This document shows positions 1 through 7,721 of a stretch of DNA of 41,457 bases, piece by piece (the stretch's first letter is position 1; each line of letters begins with the position of its first letter). The position numbers and the translations under genes are program-made. The notes under the pieces are model-generated. The model searched no databases and was not told where the DNA came from. It was given only the letters and a program-made list of their open reading frames with translations. The stretch comes from Deltaproteobacteria bacterium (lineage in GTDB: Bacteria; Desulfobacterota; Dissulfuribacteria; Dissulfuribacterales; UBA3076), in NCBI GenBank assembly GCA_003194495.1, contig PQXE01000028.1, positions 1 to 41,457 on the forward strand, written 5' to 3'.

Positions 1-2
1 CC

Positions 3-536
3 TGTTTTTTCAGTGATGGATTTAGTTGTTATATGCGAGCATTGATAGAATCCTACCACAAAATCAAGGTGTTCTCCAAAACAGGGAAGCCGGGTCGTCC
101 TAAAGATCCAATCAAAGAACCTCACCCGGACTTGGTTTATGGACAGGTGATTAAGGAAAGGAAAGGGAGTAGGATAATCGGAGTAACCTACCGCATCAAA
201 TGTGGAGCAAAACGATTGGCCCAACTGGGGCTTAAAATCAGCACCACCCTGTTGGAAAGGCTGAACCTGACTCTCCGTCAATCCTTGGCTCCATTGGCGC
301 GAAAAACTCTTGGCTTCAGCAAGGAAAGAAAAAATCTCAGGAAACAGATTGTTTTCTTTCAAGCCTTTTATAATTTTGCTCGACCTCATATGAGTCTCCG
401 GGAAAAGGTCTCTGAAACCACTAAACCCTTTGAACAAAGATGGGCATCCAAAACTCCGGGCATGGCCGCAGGGCTTACTGACCATGTCTGGACGTTTAGA
501 GAGCTATTAACCGTCAAATTAGCTCAGGCACCATAA
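3..536 (+). CDS. IS1-like transposase, 3' part (runs off the left edge)
   Basis: The frame is open from the first bases of the window, so the gene continues beyond the edge; the first ATG at 33 is internal. The visible part reads SDG..CYMRALIESY at the start, which fits the second catalytic Asp region of a DDE transposase. Further on, the segment NLTLRQSLAPLARKTLGFSK resembles the C-terminal core of IS1-type transposases, and a YNFARPHMSL stretch is typical of integrase-like transposase tails. The stop codon lies at 534-536. The hsdR reading frame to its right loses family similarity near 558, so the right end of the element probably lies between 537 and 560. Catalytic completeness cannot be judged from this fragment. 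The IS1 family label is a motif-level inference. Confidence 0.65.
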   Translation, partial: CFFSDGFSCYMRALIESYHKIKVFSKTGKPGRPKDPIKEPHPDLVYGQVIKERKGSRIIGVTYRIKCGAKRLAQLGLKISTTLLERLNLTLRQSLAPLARKTLGFSKERKNLRKQIVFFQAFYNFARPHMSLREKVSETTKPFEQRWASKTPGMAAGLTDHVWTFRELLTVKLAQAP

Positions 537-2067
537 TCAAAGTATTAGCGGAAGAGCATCGGTTATTTCGTCGTCCTTAAAAAGGGGCGTACCTGTGAAA
601 CCGATATACCCGGCATTCGGCAGGGCATTCCACATATTCAGCGCCAGTAGTCCGTATTGAGTACGGTGGGCCTCGTCGCTGATGACGATTATGTCATCCC
701 GGGAAGAATAAGGATTGTCAGGGGCCACCTCTCTGTTGAACTTCTGTATAAGGGTAAAGATATAAGCCTTGCGCTGTTTGAGAAGTTTTTCAAGATCATC
801 GCCCGATTCCGCCCGGCAGGGGTCCTTGTCGTTGTCCACAATGCCGCATCCAGCAAAGGTTTTGTATATCTGTGTATCCAGATCGTCACGGTCGGTCAGG
901 ATAAGAAAGGTAAAATTCCCGCCCAGCCTGCGGTGTACCTTTCGTGAGAAAAATACCATGGAATAAGACTTTCCGGCGCCCTGCGTATGCCAGAATACTC
1001 CGAGTTTACCCTTGCGATGCCTGCGTTCCTCTACCGCTTGCATAGCCCTGTTGACGCCTAGGTATTGATGATTGCGGGCGATAATCTTGACCAGTTCGCC
1101 TGAGCTGTCGTCAAAGACGATGAAGTTTTCAAAAAGATCAAGGAAATTGCTCTTGTTGCATATCCCCTTCAGGAGGGTTTCCATGTCCACCACGCCCGGC
1201 TCGTCCTCTTCAGGGCGTTTCCATTCGTGAAAATGTTCGTAATTGCCGGACAGCGAGCCTATCTTTGCGTCCACACCATTGGCCAGGACGATGACGGCGT
1301 TGTGGTGAAAGATGTGGGGTATCGTGTCCTTGTAATCGGAGAGGTTCTTTTCACTCGACTTTGGCCATTTTTCGATTATTATAAAACCAGAAAAATCAAG
1401 GAGTTAGCTGCACGATTTGGAAATTACAAGCACTCATACCCCGATTTTTTATGGGTAGATTTGATCCAATTCAAGCTAGATATAATAATTTCAGTAAGTT
1501 AGCCCAACAACCATGAATTAAAAATGGCCAAAGTCGAGTTTCATATGCAGTGCGAATATCTTTATGGATGTTCTTCAGTTCCATGAAGAGGAGCGGGATT
1601 CCGTTCACAAAACAGACAATATCTGCCCTTCGGTGATACAATGCTCCCTGCACCCAGAGTTCCCGAACCGCTAAAAAGTGGTTGTTTTCCGGCTTGTCGA
1701 AATCGAACACACGCAGGCGGCGCTTGATTGGTTCGCCCTTTTCATTGCGGAAGTCAACAAGAACGCCATCCTTGTGCAGTTCGTATTTTTCCCCGTTAAT
1801 CTGGAGCGCTGGCTGGATAACGGAATACTCCGTGATCCGGCGGACTGCCTCCTGATAGGCAGGCATGGGAAGACCGGGATTCAGCTTCACAAGGGCTTCG
1901 CCGAGATATCGCGTAAGGACAACTTCCCTGTCTGATTTCCGGCCAAGTGTCCCCTCCTGCCCAAGGGTCTCCTCATTGTACGCATACACCGACTCCCAGC
2001 CGAGTTCATCCCGCAAATAATCAGCAGTGGTCTGCTGAACAAGGGTATCCTCGGTATATGCGCTCAT
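537..2067 (-). pseudogene. hsdR: hsdR, type I restriction endonuclease R subunit (interrupted and truncated)
   Basis: The ATG at 2067 overlaps the hsdS stop. The first part (2067 to 1539) carries the PDDEXK nuclease region RADIVCFVNG..FMELKN. A MITE then interrupts the frame. Removing the MITE and one 5-bp duplication restores AYEKNLSDYKDTIPHIFHH, a stretch typical of HsdR. The second part holds Walker A (WHTQGAGKS), a DEAH-type box (ISDEAHRTQ) and the GFTGTPLFKDDEIT motif. After that motif, near 558, the protein diverges and stops, next to the IS1-like element. About 450 of the roughly 1000 residues normal for HsdR remain, so the second motor domain and C-terminal assembly region are gone. 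The gene cannot make a working ATP-dependent restriction translocase. Confidence 0.92.
1354..1538. mobile_element. MITE copy 1 (185 bp) inserted in hsdR
   Basis: The ends are inverted repeats, CTCGACTTTGGCCATTTTT at the left and its complement at the right. The element is flanked by a 5-bp direct duplication, TTTCA, at 1349-1353 and 1539-1543. It differs from copies 2 and 3 by about one base. There is no transposase, although one strand holds an open stretch of about 40 codons (FDYYKTRKIKELAARFGNYK and onward) that I do not recognise. Target-site duplication and near identity indicate recent transposition by an enzyme encoded elsewhere. Confidence 0.93.
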
Positions 2068-3233
2068 ACTTCGATTTCTTCGTTCATGAGGCGAGGGAGA
2101 AGGAGGTCGCGGGCCTGTTTTAATCTAATATTTTGATTATGAAGAATCTTGATTTGTTCATCAATAGGGTTAGATATATATTCAAATTTTTCGATCACGC
2201 CAGTCAATGGACACAATAATTCCTGATTTTCCATGTCCTTTTTTGTTACAGCAGCGAATATCGCACCACCACCAATCATATCTTCCTTGAAAAAATGTTC
2301 CTTTAGGTTGTAGTAAAGAAACGATTGATGGTCTGATTTCGAACGGATTGAAGATAGACCCCGACCGATAATAATTCTATCGAGAGTTATATTTAAACGC
2401 CCAACTGGTGCGCGAACACTGCACAAAATATCACTCTTTTCGGCTATCCTGTTTTTTGCGGTGCAATATGTTTTATGTTCGACGAACCGTTCGCCAAAGT
2501 TAGTCACGCCCTGGTGAAAGGGAAGACCTTCGCCTTTATCATTATAGAATTGAGATTTAGGACTTTGACCCATTATCAACTCGGCAATATCAATCAACCG
2601 CTTTTTCTCCCACCCCTCCGGCACGCCGTCGATAATCTTTACATGCTCGTGGCCGGGGAAGCGGAGACGGACGAACCACTCTCTGTAAAGCAGCCGCGCC
2701 GACCCCTCCAGCAACTGAATTCGCCGGCTGTTGTTTTCAATCAGGTCGTCGTAGGTGGAGAGGATGGAGGCGATGGCTTGTTGCCGTTGCAAATTGAAAT
2801 CAGGTATTTCACCGCGAAGGACGGTATCCGTATCTACTGCTGGGTAGGATGTCCCTTTTGTGTTGTTCGTCAGGTATCCGGTAAATCTTCGGTCTATAAC
2901 TGCGTAATAAATGAAACGAGGATCTGCATTCTCTTTGGCCCTGAGTACAGCGAATCCTGTTGATGCGATTGTGTTGGCCTCGGGTTCCCTAACGAAGAGA
3001 AACGAGCGTAAGTTGGGCCTAACGGTGGCAAGAATAGTATCCCCATGTCTGACAATCCGTTTGGCTCGGCTGGGTGCTTCATTCAGCGAAAGCAGCTTTG
3101 GCGTTTCAACAAAATGACCTGAACTAACGGAAGATATGTCGATGTGCGGGATTTCGTCGTGAGAGTGAGCTTTCGTTATACATTCTGGGTTCACCTCCAC
3201 GAAGTCGCTAAGAGGGGTGGTCTTGAAACTCAT
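2064..3233 (-). CDS. hsdS: HsdS, type I restriction-modification specificity subunit
   Basis: At 389 residues this is a normal-length HsdS with the usual two-half layout. The first target-recognition domain covers about residues 1-150 and ends in a conserved helix (ILSTYDDLIENNSRRIQLLE). The second starts near residue 205 (GVPEGWEKKRLIDIAELIMG) and ends in a second helix (DEQIKILHNQNIRLKQARDL). These helices normally bind two HsdM subunits while the domains read a bipartite DNA target. The start overlaps the stop of the small upstream ORF and the stop overlaps the hsdR start, so the genes were translationally coupled. HsdS is the only intact subunit left here. With hsdM and hsdR broken it has no local partner and may be on the way to decay, or may serve an HsdM elsewhere. 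Confidence 0.93.
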   Translation of the reverse strand: MSFKTTPLSDFVEVNPECITKAHSHDEIPHIDISSVSSGHFVETPKLLSLNEAPSRAKRIVRHGDTILATVRPNLRSFLFVREPEANTIASTGFAVLRAKENADPRFIYYAVIDRRFTGYLTNNTKGTSYPAVDTDTVLRGEIPDFNLQRQQAIASILSTYDDLIENNSRRIQLLEGSARLLYREWFVRLRFPGHEHVKIIDGVPEGWEKKRLIDIAELIMGQSPKSQFYNDKGEGLPFHQGVTNFGERFVEHKTYCTAKNRIAEKSDILCSVRAPVGRLNITLDRIIIGRGLSSIRSKSDHQSFLYYNLKEHFFKEDMIGGGAIFAAVTKKDMENQELLCPLTGVIEKFEYISNPIDEQIKILHNQNIRLKQARDLLLPRLMNEEIEV

Positions 3234-3493
3234 ACCTCCACCTCCTCAAAGTTCTTCTTGATAATCGCTGCCAACATAACCGTCTCACCAGTGAAGTATT
3301 CCAGCTCTCGAATTAGATGGTCTTTGCAGCGTTGGAAAATGTTCAGATTATGGCTCCAGTCAATTTGTGCAACTAAAGGTTGCACTTTTGGCAGGTCACA
3401 GTATGGGATCAGATTCTCACTCAAGCTAATTTCTCGCACCAATGGTGCGAGTTTCTTGTTGTCGTCAGGCAATCGCTTCGAAAGTTCAGTCAT
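3230..3493 (-). CDS. Small protein between hsdM remnant and hsdS, weakly like the YhcG/DUF1016 N-terminus
   Basis: An 87-residue protein whose ATG at 3493 overlaps the stop codon of the hsdM remnant and whose stop overlaps the hsdS start, so it was part of the RM operon. The segment KVQPLVAQIDWSHNLNIFQR resembles the N-terminal domain of YhcG/DUF1016 proteins, which are PDDEXK-nuclease-related. No nuclease domain is present, and the tail (MLAAIIKKNFEEVEV) is not like that family. The open frame extends further upstream to 3550, but that part reads the hsdM scar in the wrong frame, so I place the start at 3493. It could be a degenerate YhcG relic or a genuine small accessory subunit. The function is unknown. 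Confidence 0.55.
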   Translation of the reverse strand: MTELSKRLPDDNKKLAPLVREISLSENLIPYCDLPKVQPLVAQIDWSHNLNIFQRCKDHLIRELEYFTGETVMLAAIIKKNFEEVEV

Positions 3494-3546
3494 ATCCCCA
3501 ATTCCTCGAAATTCCCGGCAATCCGCTCTGCCGCCACGCCCACGTA
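3490..3546 (-). pseudogene. hsdM 3' scar with internal deletion
   Basis: In the frame ending at the TGA at 3490-3492 the sequence reads YVGVAAERIAGNFEELGI, preceded by a stop. The longer hsdM remnant at 5436 reads RYVGVAPEEVDEDF and onward, ending LAKRIAGNFEALGI. This scar is therefore the hsdM C-terminus with the residues between YVGVA and the last 14 deleted. It differs at several bases from the other remnant and ends in TGA rather than TAA, so it is not a fresh duplication. It keeps the ATGA overlap with the next gene, so it is the tail of the hsdM that belonged with hsdS and hsdR. Confidence 0.75.
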
Positions 3547-3578
3547 TCAATAATGACGATGATCCACTTTTTCCGCCA

Positions 3579-4334
3579 TCAAAGGTTGTAAATCTTTTTG
3601 AGATTACCGATTACATCTTCCATCGATGCATTGCGTATTCCAAGATTTTTCAGATCAGGCGACTCATCAGATGTCTTTTCCAAAAACATCCGCATGTCAT
3701 CTGCTATGGATTGAGGTAATACAATATCTGTGTCCAGGGACAAGATCTGATAAAGCCTGAAGACGTCGTTTTTGTGTTTCTTTATATCTTTACTGTCGAT
3801 AGTCTCACCCGAACTTTTGAGCTTACATAAATCCAACCAGGCCCTTGATTTCAATGGAATCAGATATTCTTGCGAGATTATCGAAAGATCGTCTGTGACC
3901 TTTTGCCCGTTTTTAATAAAATCATAATAATCGCTGTCCATTAAAATAGCCGATAAGCTGAAAACCGTCTCATCAATGGGAATCGGGGTTAAATGACTCT
4001 CGACGGGCAATTCGAATACATCTGGTTTTCGAGAAAATAATTCTATCATATAAGGAAAGGCTTCCGTCTCGGGATCGTAAAAACGATAAAACAGCTTCTT
4101 GCCGGTACTTTTTTGCCTGTTTTTATATTGCCCTTCTTTAATAAAACTCCAAAAGGCATTTACGAATTCAACATCCAGGGCTTCCAAGATCAAGACAATA
4201 TCCAGATCTTTTGTTGCTCTGAAATTAAGACCCATACTTTCCATCGCTAAATCACATGCAGTTCCGCCAATCAGAATATATTTATCAGTATAATCCTTGA
4301 AATAATCCCGGAAAAGATCAAGTCCCCTTACCAT
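3579..4334 (-). CDS. AbiEii-like nucleotidyltransferase (candidate toxin)
   Basis: A 251-residue protein with the nucleotidyltransferase signature YILIGGTACDLAMESMG..RATKDLDIVLI near residues 19-48. It combines a glycine-rich GG turn, a helix and the DLD metal-binding pair. This arrangement is seen in AbiEii/AbiGii-type and related DNA polymerase beta-fold proteins, some of which act as toxins by modifying tRNA or other substrates. Its start overlaps the stop of the winged-helix gene by 7 bp, so the two are co-transcribed with the regulator first, a normal toxin-antitoxin order. The pair lies exactly between two hsdM remnants, which marks it as a cargo insertion or recombination product in the RM locus. 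The substrate is unknown, and toxin activity is inferred from context only. Confidence 0.7.
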   Translation of the reverse strand: MVRGLDLFRDYFKDYTDKYILIGGTACDLAMESMGLNFRATKDLDIVLILEALDVEFVNAFWSFIKEGQYKNRQKSTGKKLFYRFYDPETEAFPYMIELFSRKPDVFELPVESHLTPIPIDETVFSLSAILMDSDYYDFIKNGQKVTDDLSIISQEYLIPLKSRAWLDLCKLKSSGETIDSKDIKKHKNDVFRLYQILSLDTDIVLPQSIADDMRMFLEKTSDESPDLKNLGIRNASMEDVIGNLKKIYNL

Positions 4335-5311
4335 TCAACACTCTCCATCATCTCTTCCATGGCGGATTCAACACGTTCATCCTTAATATCTCTTAAACTC
4401 AGATACAGAGAGAATGGATCAACTATTTTGCCGTTCGCAAATAAGCCCGGAGAGTAGCTCCAGACCTCCAGCTCATATCCTGCCTCATCCGGATAAGAAA
4501 TAATTTCAAGAGAATATTTACGCTTTATGGCTTTCCAGTCTTTCGCGGAAGCTGCGTAAACCTGCTTTTGAGGTGGAGTCAACATTGAATAGCAGGCCAA
4601 GGCTGTCAGACTGGCTTGACAGACCGGCAACTCGTCGATCAGTGCTTTCAGCCACACGTTTCCTTTTACCGGCGATCTCAAGTGAGGAAGCGCTTTTTCC
4701 CATAGATTCCTGCGATTTTTGTCAAAATAAACCAATCTTTTCCTGCCCGTGATCGATACCTCAGCCAACTCTGCGGATTCGATCTCATCGAGCGATCGGG
4801 TCATTGTCATCCGTGAATATCCAAGCTCTTTTGCTAATTGCGTTGGGGTTACAGGTTCAGTCATTTTTCTTGTAAACGCATAGAGAATAACGGCCTGAGT
4901 CGATGGTCCCAAGATGACTGTCTTTGATCTTTTTTTAATAAAATATTCTCTCAAATCAATACCTAAATCCGGGAGATACATCTGGTTCCCCGGTATGACA
5001 AAAGGAACTTTGCGCTCGATCAGCCGTTTTCTGTTAAACGATGAAATGGTGGAATGTACAAAAACAGCTTTCATTTTAAGCTGTTGGCTCACGATATCGA
5101 TATGTTTATGAATTGTCGCAGGAGTGAGCTTGCTGTCGTTTCTTGAGACCAAAACGATAAAATCTTCATTCAACAACCTGACCTGGAACATATCATAATT
5201 ATCCTGAAGAAAAAAAGGAAGCGAACCCACACTTGCCGGTTTCGACAACGTGACCGTTATGCCAAGTGTATCCAATAAATATCTTCTAAGCCGATTAGCT
5301 AGATCTTTCAT
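4328..5311 (-). CDS. Winged-helix regulator, probable antitoxin of the nucleotidyltransferase pair
   Basis: A 327-residue protein. A helix-turn-helix of MarR/winged type lies near residues 150-185 (TPTQLAKELGYSRMTMTRSL followed by DEIESAELAEV). About 145 N-terminal residues of unrecognised fold and a 120-residue C-terminal region lie on either side. The gene precedes and overlaps the nucleotidyltransferase gene. A strong palindrome lies 28-66 bp upstream of its ATG, suggesting that it represses its own promoter. This matches the general layout of AbiE-like modules, where the first gene is a DNA-binding antitoxin, but the protein is much larger than typical AbiEi and I cannot confirm that family. 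Confidence 0.65.
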   Translation of the reverse strand: MKDLANRLRRYLLDTLGITVTLSKPASVGSLPFFLQDNYDMFQVRLLNEDFIVLVSRNDSKLTPATIHKHIDIVSQQLKMKAVFVHSTISSFNRKRLIERKVPFVIPGNQMYLPDLGIDLREYFIKKRSKTVILGPSTQAVILYAFTRKMTEPVTPTQLAKELGYSRMTMTRSLDEIESAELAEVSITGRKRLVYFDKNRRNLWEKALPHLRSPVKGNVWLKALIDELPVCQASLTALACYSMLTPPQKQVYAASAKDWKAIKRKYSLEIISYPDEAGYELEVWSYSPGLFANGKIVDPFSLYLSLRDIKDERVESAMEEMMESVEW

Positions 5312-5338
5312 CCCGATATTTCTCTTATGTTAAAGTAT

Positions 5339-5377
5339 TTTTTGCACAGTAACATATATTACGTTATTGTGCAAAAA
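5339..5377 (-). promoter_or_regulatory. Palindromic operator upstream of the winged-helix/nucleotidyltransferase pair
   Basis: TTTTTGCACAGTAAC (5339-5353) and GTTATTGTGCAAAAA (5363-5377) form 15-bp arms with one mismatch around a 9-bp AT-rich spacer. It lies just upstream of the regulator ATG at 5311. Binding by the adjacent winged-helix protein is inferred. Confidence 0.6.
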
Positions 5378-5435
5378 TATGTTACCTTGGTACTTTTCCG
5401 GAAATGGAATTTTTGAAAATCAATTTCCTGCCGGC

Positions 5436-6132
5436 TTATATCCCCAATGCCTCAAAATTCCCGGCAATCCGTTTCGCCAGTTCCACCGCTTCCGCATTCA
5501 GTTCATTAATCTCGGCGTGTATTGCACGCATGGTTTCCTCGAAATCGAAGTCTTCATCCACCTCTTCCGGCGCAACACCTACATAGCGGCCCGGTGTGAG
5601 GCTCCAGTCGTTCTTTTCGATTTCCTCGATGCCGACTAGCTTGACGAGTCCCGCCACATCGCGCAGTTCCGCATCCGGAAAGCGTTCCTGAAGCCAGCGA
5701 GTCTGTCTGTAGAAATATCGCGCTTGTCTTAGCTGTTCCACGCAGGCCTTTAGTTTTTCATCAAGGGGTTTTTTCGACTGATTGACCTCTTTTTTTGCCC
5801 AGAAATCGTTTTCACGGGCCTTCAGTTTTTTCTCGCACAGTTTAATGAGGCAAAGCGCGAGCCTGTATATTTGGTCTGCCTGCCTGCCCAATTCACGACT
5901 TTTTTCGGCAACCGGCGCAATGACTTCCGAGAACCGGTGCAGTCCCTCGTTGTCCCTGCCAGCAGAAGTCCAGACGGTGTTTGCCGACTTAACGGCATTC
6001 TGAAATGCCACTATATCTTTACCTAAAACCTCTTGTGATTCTTTCAGGTCGGCCAGTGTTTCGCCGTGTGCGTCATCTTCTGACAGTAAACTCAGGAACG
6101 GCTCCATCACGTTCATCAAAGTGTCAATTCCT
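5436..6132 (-). pseudogene. hsdM: hsdM, type I DNA methyltransferase subunit, C-terminal remnant
   Basis: About 230 codons are open from the IS1595 boundary (GIDTLMNVMEPFLSLLSED) to the TAA at 5436. The sequence holds the HsdM C-terminal region: a long coiled segment, then RDVAGLVKLVGIEEIEKNDW, the LTPGRYVGVAPEEVDEDFDF signature and an EAVELAKRIAGNF tail helix. The N-terminal helical domain and the catalytic N6-adenine methyltransferase domain with the NPPF-type motif are missing, and no trace of them is seen beyond the insertion element. The IS has no target duplication, which fits a deletion between the element and hsdM after insertion. The apparent start codons at 6119 and 6116 are simply internal TTG and ATG codons. 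Confidence 0.88.
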
Positions 6133-7203
6133 TTTTGAGGCTATGCACTTGACTCCTGACACCCCAATATGTAGTATTGAGGTATGGAGGATTTTCCAAA
6201 GAACCTCACCGAATTCAGAGAGCGCTTTTCGACAGAGGAATCTTGCATTGACTATCTCATTTTCCTGCGCTGGCCGGACGGATTTAAGTGCCCTATATGC
6301 GGTAGTCAGAAAATGCGTCGTACTACGCGAGGACTGTTTGAGTGCCGAAAGTGTTATCGCCAAACCTCGGTGACAGCCGGCACTATTTTTCACGATACGA
6401 GAAAACCGTTGCGTCTTTGGTTTGATGCGATGTGGCACATTACAAACCAGAAATACGGAGCCAATGCGCTGGGCTTGCAAAGAACTCTGGATTTGGGCAG
6501 CTATCACACGGCTTGGCGATGGCTGCATAAATTGCGACGCGCAATGGTAAGGCCATGTCGTGACAACTTGTCTGGAACCGTTGAAGTCGACGAAACTTAC
6601 ATTGGCGGCAAACGTTCTGGCAAGCGAGGTCGCGGTGCTGAAAATAAGACTTTGGTAGTAGTTGCTGTTGAGGATAAGAGCAAGATATCCGCAACAGGCA
6701 AGAGAATAGGGAGAGTTCGTCTTCAGCATATACCTGATGCTTCGGCTGATGTTCTTAATGAATTCATAAGAACGCATGTATACGCAGGCAGTTGTATTCG
6801 TACTGATGGTTGGAGCGGTTATCAAGAAATTTCTACTATGGGATACAAACATATTGTTGTCGGTTCCAAAGATCTGACAATTGCTCATCTTATTATTGCC
6901 CTCTTGAAGCGTTGGTTACTGGGCACTTATCAGGGAGCAGTTCGATCAACCCATCTCAACTATTACCTTGATGAGTTTACATTCCGCTTCAATCGACGAA
7001 CCTCAAAGTCGCGAGGCAAACTCTTCTATCGCTCAGTTCAGCAGTCGGTTCGTGCTGACCCTGTGCATTACCAAAAAAATCGTTGGCGGTACAGCAACTC
7101 TGGGAGAGATGAACACGGACATTCCAAATGAGTTGCACGATGTGCCATTTTAAGACAAACACAATATGTAGTAGCATTAGGAGTCAAGTGCATAGCCTCA
7201 AAA
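6133..7203 (+). mobile_element. IS1595-family insertion sequence (ISXO2-like)
   Basis: Inverted ends TTTTGAGGCTATGCACTTGA (from 6133) and the complement ending at 7203 match over at least 25 bp. Between them is one intact transposase gene. This family normally makes 8-bp target duplications, but the 8 bases on each side here do not match. The element has probably taken part in a deletion or recombination, which explains why the rest of hsdM is missing on its right side. Confidence 0.88.
6184..7131 (+). CDS. IS1595-family (ISXO2-like) transposase
   Basis: A 315-residue, apparently intact transposase. An N-terminal zinc ribbon (CPICGSQKMRR then ECRKC) near residues 38-60 is followed by a helix-turn-helix region (YGANALGLQRTLDLGSYHTA). 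The catalytic domain follows, with the acidic residues in VEVDETYIGGKR, CIRTDGWSGY and YLDEFTFRFNRR. The last motif is diagnostic of the ISXO2/IS1595 group. The start ATG lies about 26 bp inside the left inverted repeat. The transposase cuts and pastes the surrounding element. The frame is undamaged, so the element may still be active, although only one copy is visible. Confidence 0.92.
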   Translation: MEDFPKNLTEFRERFSTEESCIDYLIFLRWPDGFKCPICGSQKMRRTTRGLFECRKCYRQTSVTAGTIFHDTRKPLRLWFDAMWHITNQKYGANALGLQRTLDLGSYHTAWRWLHKLRRAMVRPCRDNLSGTVEVDETYIGGKRSGKRGRGAENKTLVVVAVEDKSKISATGKRIGRVRLQHIPDASADVLNEFIRTHVYAGSCIRTDGWSGYQEISTMGYKHIVVGSKDLTIAHLIIALLKRWLLGTYQGAVRSTHLNYYLDEFTFRFNRRTSKSRGKLFYRSVQQSVRADPVHYQKNRWRYSNSGRDEHGHSK

Positions 7204-7233
7204 TTTTTTTATAAAATATCACGATCTTTCTAA

Positions 7234-7418
7234 CTCGACTTTGGCCATTTTTCGATTATTATAAAACCAGAAAAATCAAGGAGTTAGCTGCACGATTTGG
7301 GAATTACAAGCACTCATACCCCGATTTTTTATGGGTAGATTTGATCCAATTCAAGCTAGATATAATAATTTCAGTAAGTTAGCCCAACAACCATGAATTA
7401 AAAATGGCCAAAGTCGAG
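7234..7418. mobile_element. MITE copy 2 (185 bp)
   Basis: Same ends and length as copy 1. It is flanked by a perfect 5-bp duplication TCTAA at 7229-7233 and 7419-7423. It lies in non-coding DNA 30 bp right of the IS1595 element. Confidence 0.93.
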
Positions 7419-7721
7419 TCTAAAGCAATGTGTCATAAAGGAATTAAGTAAGCATTCACAGGGCAGGCAGACCCTACACGGATACACACAGACATTTTGC
7501 CCTGCCGACATGGCAGGACAAAAACAATACGCGCCCAAGGGGCACCGCACTCAGATTGCGGCGGTATTTTGGTGTTAAAGTCCAATTTTGTCTGTGCTAT
7601 TGAAATCCGATAGGGGTTTTCGGTTTGAGGGACTTTAGAAAATCTTCACAGGAAAGAGAGAATGATGTTAAGCTATTGAACTAACTCCCAAAACTTACAA
7701 ACGCACCTTCCCACAATATAA
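7419..7721. other. Non-coding stretch between MITE copy 2 and the HepT gene
   Basis: No convincing reading frame or RNA gene. It holds one short inverted repeat (CAGGGCAGG near 7457 against GCCCTGCC near 7499) and a small CCGCA/TGCGG hairpin around 7546-7562. Neither is followed by a T-run. I see nothing else in it. Confidence 0.4.

Noticed and set aside
1376..1502. The 40-codon open stretch inside the MITE (FDYYKTRKIKELAARFGNYK and onward) as a gene
   Set aside because: It has no own start or ribosome site, runs in from outside the element, and matches no family I recognise. It may be a relic of the parent element.
3494..3550. Extending the small RM-operon ORF to an ATG at 3550
   Set aside because: That segment is the hsdM tail read in a shifted frame; the overlapping ATG at 3493 is the natural start.
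6124..6888. A 254-codon minus-strand ORF across the IS1595 transposase
   Set aside because: It is the antisense shadow of an intact transposase carrying all family motifs.
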